From contig JBHIFB010000051.1 of assembly GCA_046760905.1 (NCBI GenBank), positions 1-20,476 of the forward strand: a stretch of 20,476 bases of DNA, written 5' to 3'. This DNA is from JBHIFB01 sp046760905. Lineage in GTDB: Bacteria > Gemmatimonadota > CAZMKB01. Below, piece by piece: positions 7,583 to 14,067 of the stretch (the stretch's first letter is position 1; each line of letters starts with the position of its first letter). The notes below the pieces were generated by a model, which made no database searches, was not told the origin of the DNA, and saw only the letters and a program-made list of their open reading frames with translations. The position numbers were made by a program, and so were the translations under genes.

Positions 7583-7682
7583 GATCTCTTGCCCCTTCCC
7601 GCGACCGATCCAACACAAACTGAAATTTTTAACATGGGCCTGGGTATCGGGTCTAAGTGTCAGTTGCCGGGAGGTGTAAATC

Positions 7683-7698
7683 TGGCAAAAGAATTGCT
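7683..7698 (+). promoter_or_regulatory. Putative sigma-54 promoter of the secreted-protein gene
   Basis: TGGCAAAAGAATTGCT, preceded by C, matches the sigma-54 consensus TGGCAC-N5-TTGCW at every position but one, with GG at 7684-7685 and GC at 7696-7697 separated by exactly ten bases. Transcription would start near 7709, leaving a leader of about 37 nt before the ATG at 7746. This is the best sigma-54 site in the window. Confidence 0.7.
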
Positions 7699-7745
7699 AT
7701 GATTAAGGATGTGTAATGAGAACATGGAGAAAAGGAGAGTCAGAG

Positions 7746-8648
7746 ATGAGAAATGTTATGGGATCACGGGCTACGATTGCAATAGTGGTCGTGGTCTTAG
7801 GATTTATCTCACTGTTTCCCTCTGGTTCTATAGCACAGCTTGAAGGAACTGCCAGGGACTACTACGGGCCGGCCGAGCAGGCGGCGGAGAACTGGAGTCC
7901 TGATTCAGAGCTCCTCTATGTGCTTGGTACGGGGGAGGAGATGCACCTTTCGGGAGAAGCACTTCTGTGGACATATCTTTTCGAATCTGCCACGGAAGAT
8001 TCTCTGCTATTGGTCGCGATCAGTCTGGGCCTACCGCTTATTGTTGAGGAAATCTGGGACACGATCTCAATCCTGGAGCCTCTCCCTGAAGAGTGGATAG
8101 ACAGTGATGTGTCAATCTCTGTGGCGGAGGCCAACGGCGGAAGCCACTGGCGTGAGACATACGACTCCAACCTCATTGTGGCCACTGCCGGAAAGGGACT
8201 CTACCTTCCAGATCTCTTACGCCCAGTCTGGTTGATCGCATACACCGACACGACACAATGGCTTAACAGCATCGGTATATATGTCGACGCTCTGACCGGT
8301 GAATTCATCGATAGCGTGGGACTGGGAATCGAAGATCAACCGGGAGAAACGCAAAAAGCTCCAAAAACTTTCACGCTTGGCCAGAACTATCCCAATCCAT
8401 TCAATCCCGGCACCACACTCACATACACCGTGCCTGAGGGCGAAGCGAGGCACGTGGCTCTGGAAGTCTATGACGTTCGCGGACAGAAGGTGCGAACCCT
8501 CTTCGATGGAATGAAAGAGCCCGGGGTTTATGTGATTCACTGGGATGGGAGGGATGAGAAAGGAGGTAAAGTCGGTTCCGGCATCTATCTGGCTGGCCTC
8601 CGCTCTGGCAAGGAAGTCTCTATCAGGAAGATGGTCCTGGTAAAGTAG
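7746..8648 (+). CDS. Secreted protein with type IX-style C-terminal sorting domain
   Basis: The 300-residue protein starts at the ATG at 7746, where AAAGGAGAG lies about seven bases upstream; an in-frame ATG at 7716 lacks such a site. A signal peptide covers about 1-31 (hydrophobic 10-25, cleavage near SIAQ). Residues about 34-190 are an uncharacterised domain; the stretch WLIAYTDTTQWLNSIGIYVD and its TGEF end recall PepSY-like domains, but this is weak. Residues about 208-300 are a FlgD-like/type A sorting domain: LGQNYPNPFNPGTTLTY, YDVRGQKVRTL, HWDGRDEKG, GIYLAGL and a C-terminal KMVLVK. Export across both membranes with cleavage of the tail is expected if a type IX machine exists; none is in this window. 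A strong sigma-54-like promoter precedes it. Its 3' end is only 16 bp from the convergent SPL-like gene. Confidence 0.85.
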   Translation: MRNVMGSRATIAIVVVVLGFISLFPSGSIAQLEGTARDYYGPAEQAAENWSPDSELLYVLGTGEEMHLSGEALLWTYLFESATEDSLLLVAISLGLPLIVEEIWDTISILEPLPEEWIDSDVSISVAEANGGSHWRETYDSNLIVATAGKGLYLPDLLRPVWLIAYTDTTQWLNSIGIYVDALTGEFIDSVGLGIEDQPGETQKAPKTFTLGQNYPNPFNPGTTLTYTVPEGEARHVALEVYDVRGQKVRTLFDGMKEPGVYVIHWDGRDEKGGKVGSGIYLAGLRSGKEVSIRKMVLVK

Positions 8649-8664
8649 TGAAATGTGTTCCATA

Positions 8665-9774
8665 TCATGAAAGGGAGCTGGATCTATTTGCGAGATACAT
8701 AGCCCTCTCATCGAGCATCGAGCTGAGACCGGCAGGTGATGGAGGGGATTCTCCCGTCATCTCCATCCAGACCCGCGGGCTTTCCATGCAGAGATATACC
8801 GGGAACTGGGACGACCAGGATTTGAGCTTCTCATATAGAAGCCGGTACGCTCTGGTGCGGATCTTAAAGGGATAGCGGTACTTACCGTCACTGCATTTCA
8901 CGAACTCACCGGCGAGCAGTCCGCTTCCGGGAAACCTCTCCCGTATCACCGCAACAAGCCTTCTTGTGAACCTGAAGGCTCCCATGCTCACCCATGCCAC
9001 ATTCCCCGGATCAATGATCTCTTTCAGATCCGAGACGATCCCGGTATAGGCCCCCTCCCAATCCCCCTCAAGCAGGATCGGATCGAAGTGAAACCCGACA
9101 GGATAGCCCCACGAGGCACAGAGCGCCGAAGATTCGATCCTTTCAGCAAGAGACGCGGTTCCACTCTCATACACATCGATTACATGCTGTGGGGCCAGGC
9201 TCATGGAAACGACGGTCCTCCCCTTTCCATCGAGCCGCTCGAGCAGCCCCACCCGGGCCCCTTTCGTCTTTAGCTCGAGGATTGCGCCCGGCACCGTGCT
9301 GAAAAACGTGACGGCTCTCTCGGCGAAGTGCGTGATATCCTCCAACAGGAGGCTGTCCGATAGCTCCCCTGTCCCTATCCTGGTGAAAGCGCTGCGGGAT
9401 GAGAGGAATTCCTGTATTTCTCTGAAAATTGCATCCGTATCGACGTTTATCGTGATGGGAAGGTCTCTGAATACATCCTGGAGAATGCAGTAGTGGCAGT
9501 CTGCCGGACAGCCGAGGATGGTATCTAGCACGAAGTAGGAGCAGCAGAGCATCCCCCTCTGACCGGGACAGCTCCTGATGAAGCCACCCTTTCGCCCCGA
9601 GAGCCGGAGCACTTTCTTCATGTGTGACTGGAAGTCACCCTCGAGATATTTCACGTCGGTGAGCCAGAAGCGCGGATCTGTCTTCACCTTGACACCATCG
9701 AGATTTTGAAGGATGCTCCCGGCGAGCCCCTCGCTTCTCAATCCATCTTCAATGATTATCGCTTCAGGCTTCAT
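8665..9774 (-). CDS. Spore photoproduct lyase-like radical SAM protein
   Basis: The 369-residue protein carries a radical SAM cluster motif C89-x3-C93-x2-C96 in GCPADCHYCILQ, as in the spore photoproduct lyase (SPL) family. Other SPL-like signatures are the preceding SCPGQ and CCSYF segment (68-81), RIGTGELSDSL at 132-142, LELKTKG at 166-172 and GYPVGFHFDPI at 223-233. The family binds a 4Fe-4S cluster and cleaves SAM. The position where Bacillus SPL has its hydrogen-donating Cys (in a CTSD sequence) seems to be GELSD here, so true thymine-dimer repair is doubtful. It is last in an operon after alanine dehydrogenase and a CoA-transferase, starting 14 bases after the latter. The ribosome site is weak, suggesting coupling. 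Confidence 0.85.
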   Translation of the reverse strand: MKPEAIIIEDGLRSEGLAGSILQNLDGVKVKTDPRFWLTDVKYLEGDFQSHMKKVLRLSGRKGGFIRSCPGQRGMLCCSYFVLDTILGCPADCHYCILQDVFRDLPITINVDTDAIFREIQEFLSSRSAFTRIGTGELSDSLLLEDITHFAERAVTFFSTVPGAILELKTKGARVGLLERLDGKGRTVVSMSLAPQHVIDVYESGTASLAERIESSALCASWGYPVGFHFDPILLEGDWEGAYTGIVSDLKEIIDPGNVAWVSMGAFRFTRRLVAVIRERFPGSGLLAGEFVKCSDGKYRYPFKIRTRAYRLLYEKLKSWSSQFPVYLCMESPRVWMEMTGESPPSPAGLSSMLDERAMYLANRSSSLS

Positions 9775-9788
9775 CGCTCAAGGGATGC

Positions 9789-11087
9789 TCAGAGAAGCAT
9801 CCTCTCCTTCGCACCTGCCACAAGCTCGTCCCTGAAATCGGGATGCGCTATTTCGATGAGCGCCTCTGCCCTCTCTTTCAGGTTCTTACCGTGAAGGTAG
9901 GCGATTCCGTGCTCTGTGACCACGTAATGAACATCTCCCCTGCTCGTCACAACGCCGGCACCTCGCTTCAGGAATGACACAATTCTTGACTCTCGACCGC
10001 CTCTCGCTGTGGAGGGGAGTGCGATCACGGGCTTCCCCCCTCTTGCATGCGCCGCCCCCCTGACGAAATCAACCTGTCCACCGAATCCGCTGTAGATCCT
10101 CGGCCCGATGGAATCAGAACACACCTGCCCCGTCAGGTCCACCTCTATCGCCGAGTTGATGGCCACCATCTTCTCGTTCCGGCTTATCACGAAGGGATGG
10201 TTCGTGTAGTCGACAGGGTGCAGCTCGAATTCAGGGTTGTTATGTACGTAATCATAGAGACCTCGCGAACCGAGGATGAATGTGGCGATTAGCTTCCCTG
10301 GATGTAGGCTCTTCTTGGCACCGGTTATGATCCCCTTCTCGATGGCCTCGACGACACCATCAGACACCATCTCGGTGTGCACACCGAGATCCCGCTTCCC
10401 TTCGAGGGATGTAAGAACAGCATCCGGTATCCCCCCGATACCGAGCTGGAGCGTTGACCCGTCCTCTATGAGCGAAGCCACGTGCTCTCCAATCCTTCTC
10501 TCAACCTCCGTGGACTCCTTCCTATCGAGCTGTGGAAGTTCCTCCGAAACCTCCACTATCCTGTCCACTCTGGACACATGCACGAAGCAGTCGCCTAGGG
10601 TCCTCGGCATCTTCTCATTGACCTGGGCGATGACAGTCCTCGCGGTTTCGACTGCGGCTTTCGAAGCAAGTGTTTCAGCGCCCAGGCTCATGAAACCGTG
10701 GTCGTCCGGAGGTGACAGGTGGATGAAGGCCTTATCGAGAGGCATCAGTCCCTTTGTGAAAAGGCCGGGGATCTGGAAGAGGAAAATGGGTACGTAGTCG
10801 GCTCTTCCCTCGTTCACCGCCTTCCTGTCGGCCGGCCCAACAAACAGGGAATTGTGTCTGAAGTGGCCTGCCATATCCGGCGACGAGAGCGGGTCCTCTC
10901 CCAATAGCAGCACGTGGGTGATCTCGACACCGGTAAGTTCGTCCTTCCTGCAAGCGAGGGCATTGAGCAGGGCGAACGGAGTCGCGGCATTGCCGCTGAT
11001 GAATATCCTGTCACCGCTTTTGACCACTCCGACCGCTTCATCGAGAGAGACCAGCTTGCTCCGGTAATCGTTCACCCAGCCCATCAT
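9789..11087 (-). CDS. CoA-transferase of the acetyl-CoA hydrolase/4-hydroxybutyrate CoA-transferase family
   Basis: The 432-residue length is typical for butyrate/4-hydroxybutyrate CoA-transferases. The catalytic glutamate lies in GVHTEMVSDG (Glu239), and the CoA-contact loop IYSGFGGQVDFVRGA is at 331-345. LQLGIGGIPDAV at 213-224 and YVVTEHGIAYLHGK at 388-401 are family hallmarks. It should move CoA between an acyl-CoA and a carboxylate such as acetate; the exact acid cannot be read from the sequence. The ATG at 11087 overlaps the alanine dehydrogenase stop by four bases (ATGA), with GGAG eight bases before it, so the two are translationally coupled. Together they suggest amino-acid or organic-acid fermentation with acyl-CoA recycling. 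Confidence 0.9.
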   Translation of the reverse strand: MMGWVNDYRSKLVSLDEAVGVVKSGDRIFISGNAATPFALLNALACRKDELTGVEITHVLLLGEDPLSSPDMAGHFRHNSLFVGPADRKAVNEGRADYVPIFLFQIPGLFTKGLMPLDKAFIHLSPPDDHGFMSLGAETLASKAAVETARTVIAQVNEKMPRTLGDCFVHVSRVDRIVEVSEELPQLDRKESTEVERRIGEHVASLIEDGSTLQLGIGGIPDAVLTSLEGKRDLGVHTEMVSDGVVEAIEKGIITGAKKSLHPGKLIATFILGSRGLYDYVHNNPEFELHPVDYTNHPFVISRNEKMVAINSAIEVDLTGQVCSDSIGPRIYSGFGGQVDFVRGAAHARGGKPVIALPSTARGGRESRIVSFLKRGAGVVTSRGDVHYVVTEHGIAYLHGKNLKERAEALIEIAHPDFRDELVAGAKERMLL

Positions 11088-12226
11088 AGGTCGAACTCCT
11101 TCAGGAGATCGGGAGCTTCCCCGTACGGGATGCCGAGATTCTTGAGGTTCTCGTTAGCTGCATATCCACAACAGGTATAAAGGCCTCTCTGCAGTGAGGA
11201 ATCCTTCAGCAGCGCGTCTTTCAATCCGCCCGCTGCTATCTCGAGTAGGTAGGGGACGGTGGAATGGGTGAGGGCTCTCGATGCGGTCCTCGCCACGTTG
11301 CTCGATACATTCGGAACGCAGTAATGGATGACACCATCCATCACGAACACGAAGTCCTCGCCGGGGGTGAGGCGCGACGTCTCGACACAGCCTCCCTGGT
11401 CTATTGAAAAATCGATGATCACGGAGCCGCGCTTCATAGACTGTACCATTTCCCTGGTGACGAGGACGGGCGCGGGAGCGCCCGGCACGAGCACCGCTGT
11501 GATCAGAACATCGGCGAATGAGACCATCCTCTCGAGATACCTCTCGCTGCTGTATGCAGTTACGATCCCTCCGCCGAAAAGCCTGTCCAGCTCCTCGAGC
11601 CTCTTCTGATCTTTCTCGAGAACGAAGACCCTGGCACCGGCATTGTAGAATGTCCTTGCCGCATGATAGCCAAGTGTCCCGCCGCCGATTATCACAACAT
11701 CCGCCGGTGGTATGCCGGGTATGCCACCGATTAGGATCCCGAAACCCTCGCCTTTGCTCTCCATGAGCCGCGCGGCGATTTGAAGGGACATCTTCCCAGC
11801 GATCTGACTTATCGGCTTGAGGATTGGCAGGTCACCCACATCAGACTGGATGATCTCGTATCCAATCGCAGTGATTTTCTTGCTTATCAAAAGATCGAGG
11901 AACTTCTTCGGTGCATTTACCAGGTGCATGAATGCCATGATAGCCTGTCGCTCCCGCAAGAGCCCCCATTCCTCCTCTGCCGGCTTTTCCACTTTTACAA
12001 CTAGATCGGACCTTCCGTAGGTCTCCTCCTTGGAGTAGACGACATTGGCGCCTGCTTGCCTGTAATCCTCATCGGAAAATCGTGCGCCGCTTCCGGCGCC
12101 GCTTTCGACGAACACGGCGATTCCCCTCCCGGTGAGTTCCCTTACCCCACCCGGTGTGAGCCCTGCCCTCTTCTCCAAGAACCCGCTGGCGAGGGGCAAC
12201 TCTTTCGGTACGCCTATTACCATCAT
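11084..12226 (-). CDS. ald: Alanine dehydrogenase
   Basis: The 380-residue protein follows the alanine dehydrogenase/transhydrogenase N-domain pattern. IGVPKE is at 4-9, Arg20 is in the substrate loop, and Lys78 in VVKVEKP and His101 in MHLV match the pyruvate-binding Lys and His. SQIAGKMSLQ is at 140-149, and the NAD-binding Rossmann loop GGGTLG at 181-186 is followed by Glu204. IDFSIDQGG is at 271-279 and HYCVPNVSSNVARTAS at 301-316. It interconverts alanine and pyruvate with NADH and ammonia in the cytoplasm. Two adjacent ATGs exist; GGAG is 4 bases before the first (12226) and 7 before the second (12223), so the second may be used. It heads a three-gene operon and is divergent from the phosphofructokinase gene, with shared promoter DNA. 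Confidence 0.92.
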   Translation of the reverse strand: MMVIGVPKELPLASGFLEKRAGLTPGGVRELTGRGIAVFVESGAGSGARFSDEDYRQAGANVVYSKEETYGRSDLVVKVEKPAEEEWGLLRERQAIMAFMHLVNAPKKFLDLLISKKITAIGYEIIQSDVGDLPILKPISQIAGKMSLQIAARLMESKGEGFGILIGGIPGIPPADVVIIGGGTLGYHAARTFYNAGARVFVLEKDQKRLEELDRLFGGGIVTAYSSERYLERMVSFADVLITAVLVPGAPAPVLVTREMVQSMKRGSVIIDFSIDQGGCVETSRLTPGEDFVFVMDGVIHYCVPNVSSNVARTASRALTHSTVPYLLEIAAGGLKDALLKDSSLQRGLYTCCGYAANENLKNLGIPYGEAPDLLKEFDL

Positions 12227-12308
12227 AGTCCTCCAGCTCTATCCAATCAGGTAAGAGGACTTTCAACGATCCTGATTCAAAGTTGCTCTGGATGTTTCAC
12301 CTCACTGC

Positions 12309-12337
12309 AAGATAGTCCAATAAATCCAGGGTGTCAA
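12309..12337 (-). promoter_or_regulatory. Sigma-70 promoter of the ald operon
   Basis: On the minus strand TTGACA (12337-12332), a 17-bp spacer and TATCTT (12314-12309) form a good housekeeping promoter. Transcription would begin near 12302, giving a leader of roughly 76 nt. Its -35 box is the left half of the palindrome at 12332-12345. Confidence 0.6.
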
Positions 12338-12345
12338 CGTTGACA
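12332..12345. promoter_or_regulatory. Perfect 14-bp palindrome shared by two divergent -35 boxes
   Basis: TGTCAACGTTGACA is its own reverse complement. Each strand reads TTGACA, and each TTGACA has a -10-like box exactly 17 bp downstream, so polymerases for ald and phosphofructokinase would bind overlapping DNA. A repressor bound here would block both. LacI- or TetR-like proteins commonly use such sites, but none is encoded in this window. Confidence 0.65.
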
Positions 12346-12368
12346 GGATGCGCTTTCGTATTTATTAT
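12340..12368 (+). promoter_or_regulatory. Sigma-70 promoter of the phosphofructokinase gene
   Basis: TTGACA (12340-12345), a 17-bp spacer and TATTAT (12363-12368) match the housekeeping consensus in 11 of 12 positions. Transcription would start near 12375, about 53 nt before the ATG. The -35 box is the right half of the palindrome at 12332-12345. Confidence 0.75.
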
Positions 12369-12393
12369 CGGGACGGTGGTTTCATGGCCGGTT

Positions 12394-12408
12394 GTGATGT
12401 TCCATCAC
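12394..12408 (+). repeat. Leader hairpin before the phosphofructokinase ribosome site
   Basis: GTGATG (12394-12399) and CATCAC (12403-12408) pair around TTC, inside the predicted leader and ten bases before the GGAGG ribosome site at 12419-12423. It could affect translation or RNA stability; no T tract follows. Confidence 0.4.
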
Positions 12409-12427
12409 TGGAATAAATGGAGGAATC

Positions 12428-13459
12428 ATGGTAATAGGAGTATTAACAGGTGGGGGAGATTGTCCCGGATTAAATGCGGTTATACGCGGTGTGGTGAGGA
12501 AATCGATAGAACATTATAACTACGACGTGCTTGGGATAAAGAACGGTTGGGAAGGACTGATCGAGGGAGATGTCGAACCAATGAGCCTCTATTCGGTATC
12601 GGGCATACTCCATCTGGGAGGTACGATTCTTGGTACTTCCAGAACAAATCCTCTTGCGAAGCGGGAGTACCTTCACAGGATAAAGGAGAATATAAACAAG
12701 TACGGGCTGGATGCCATCATTGCAATCGGTGGTGACGACACCCTCGGTGCAGGATTCAAGCTTTCCGAAACCGGCATCAATGTGATCGGGGTTCCCAAGA
12801 CGATAGATAACGACATCCCAGGAACCGATTACACGTTCGGATTCCACACAGCCGTTGCGATCGCGACGGAGGCCATCGACAGGCTCCATACAACGGCCGA
12901 ATCGCACCACAGGATAATGGTGATAGAGGTGATGGGTAGAAGCGCCGGCTGGATAGCTGTTATGTCGGGCATTGCCGGGGGGGCTGACAACATACTCATA
13001 CCGGAATTCCCGTTCACCATGGAGGATGTGTGTGAAAAGATAAGGAAAAGGCATGCCAGGGGAAAGAACTTCAGTATCGTAGTTGTCGCCGAGGGGGCGA
13101 AGCCCGTCGGCGTTGAAGAATTGGTGACACAGGATGACGAGGTGGATGAGTTCGGCAACGTGAGACTCGGCGGTATCGCACACCTCATCGGCAAAAAGAT
13201 CAGAGAGACGACGGGTATGGACACTCGGGTGACCATACTCGGCTACGTGCAGCGGGGGGGCTCCCCTACCCCGTATGACAGGATACTCGCGACCCGTTTC
13301 GGAGTGAAGGCTGCAGAATTAGCTCACCAGGGCAATTTCGGCAAGATGGTTGCCCTCAGGGGCACAAAGATAATGCCCATCGACCTGAATGAGGCTATAG
13401 GCGAACCGAAGAGAGTCCCGAAAGAGCTCTATGAGATCGCAAGCGTATTCTTCGGCTGA
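12428..13459 (+). CDS. pfp: 6-phosphofructokinase, residues of the pyrophosphate-dependent type
   Basis: The 343-residue protein is a clear PfkA-family enzyme: GVLTGGGDCPGLNAVIRG at 4-21, catalytic PKTIDND at 123-129 with Asp127, MGRSAGWIA, the substrate loop in VVVAEGAKPV, and LGYVQRGGSP. It phosphorylates fructose 6-phosphate. The phosphoryl-donor site has Asp104 (GGDDT) and Lys124 (PKTIDND) where ATP-dependent E. coli PfkA has Gly at both positions. The Asp/Lys pair is the established mark of PPi-dependent enzymes, which work reversibly. GGAGG lies four bases before the ATG. It is monocistronic as far as seen, and divergent from the alanine dehydrogenase operon with a shared palindromic promoter region. 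It ends 46 bp from the convergent rubrerythrin gene. Confidence 0.93.
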   Translation: MVIGVLTGGGDCPGLNAVIRGVVRKSIEHYNYDVLGIKNGWEGLIEGDVEPMSLYSVSGILHLGGTILGTSRTNPLAKREYLHRIKENINKYGLDAIIAIGGDDTLGAGFKLSETGINVIGVPKTIDNDIPGTDYTFGFHTAVAIATEAIDRLHTTAESHHRIMVIEVMGRSAGWIAVMSGIAGGADNILIPEFPFTMEDVCEKIRKRHARGKNFSIVVVAEGAKPVGVEELVTQDDEVDEFGNVRLGGIAHLIGKKIRETTGMDTRVTILGYVQRGGSPTPYDRILATRFGVKAAELAHQGNFGKMVALRGTKIMPIDLNEAIGEPKRVPKELYEIASVFFG

Positions 13460-13505
13460 CCCGGGCTGAGACGTGACACATCCGGCCTACACTTATACCC
13501 GGCGA

Positions 13506-14027
13506 TTAAAACACCATGTCCTCGGGTTCGTAGTATTCTCTCGGATGCTGGCAGGATGGACACCGGTCCGGCGGCTCGGTCCCCTCATGCACGTAGCCGC
13601 ATATGCCGCATTTCCACCTGATCGGTTTCTCCCTCCTGAAAACCGTGCCTGACTCGACCATCTCAAGGAGCTTCTTATACCTGTCTCTGTGGTGCGCTTC
13701 CACCTTCGCTATCTGCTTGAACAGGTTCGCGGCTTCCTTGTTCCCTTCTTCTTCCGCGTCCTTCGCGAAGCCCGGATACATTTCGACTGTTTCGTAATGC
13801 TCCCCGGCGATAGCTTCCTTCAGGTTCGAGGCAGTATCGCCGATTCCACCGAGAAGCTTGAACTCATCTTTCGCATGCCGCTGCTCATTGTTTGCAGTTT
13901 CCTCAAATATTTTGGCGATGTAGTGGTACCCCTCCTTCCTCGCCACATTCGCGAAGTAGGTGTATTTGTTCCTGGCCTGTGACTCGCCAGAGAAGGCGGC
14001 TTTCAGGTTTTCTTCGGTCCTGCTCAC
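13506..14027 (-). CDS. rbr: Rubrerythrin
   Basis: The 173-residue protein has a ferritin-like diiron domain (about 1-130) with glutamates in FSGESQARNKY, EETANNEQRHA, AGEHYETVEMYP and AKVEAHHRDRY, followed by a rubredoxin-like centre with Cys140, Cys143, Cys156 and Cys159. It reduces hydrogen peroxide using reduced rubredoxin or NADH-linked partners, typical of anaerobes and microaerophiles. The start is GTG at 14027: AAGGAGGAG lies four bases upstream and the protein then begins SRTEENLKAAF, the usual rubrerythrin N-terminus. An in-frame ATG at 14114 would add a 29-residue basic extension overlapping the upstream gene and is not supported. It lies 40 bp after the sulfatase-like lipoprotein gene. 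Confidence 0.93.
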   Translation of the reverse strand: MSRTEENLKAAFSGESQARNKYTYFANVARKEGYHYIAKIFEETANNEQRHAKDEFKLLGGIGDTASNLKEAIAGEHYETVEMYPGFAKDAEEEGNKEAANLFKQIAKVEAHHRDRYKKLLEMVESGTVFRREKPIRWKCGICGYVHEGTEPPDRCPSCQHPREYYEPEDMVF

Positions 14028-14067
14028 TCTGCTCCTCCTTTTACTGGTTCCTGGATGTTTCGACCCT

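Larger units (their letters stand above)
7361..7745. other. Divergent control region between the ECF sigma gene and the secreted-protein gene
   Basis: No convincing gene was seen; short frames here have no homology cues and poor context. It is AT-richer than its surroundings. It carries a sigma-54-like promoter at each end (minus 7390-7405, plus 7683-7698). Between them are GTAAA boxes at 7475, 7493, 7512 and 7676 and a GTAAA-N5-TTTAC dyad at 7512-7526. There is also a 9-bp inverted repeat, GTGTTCTTT at 7537-7545 with AAAGAACAC at 7574-7582. This arrangement fits one set of activator sites serving two divergent promoters. Confidence 0.5.

Noticed and set aside
7375..7635. Minus-strand open frames of 61-86 codons in the divergent control region.
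   Set aside because: Composition is unlike the neighbours, there are no ribosome sites, and the DNA is better explained as promoters and operator-like repeats.
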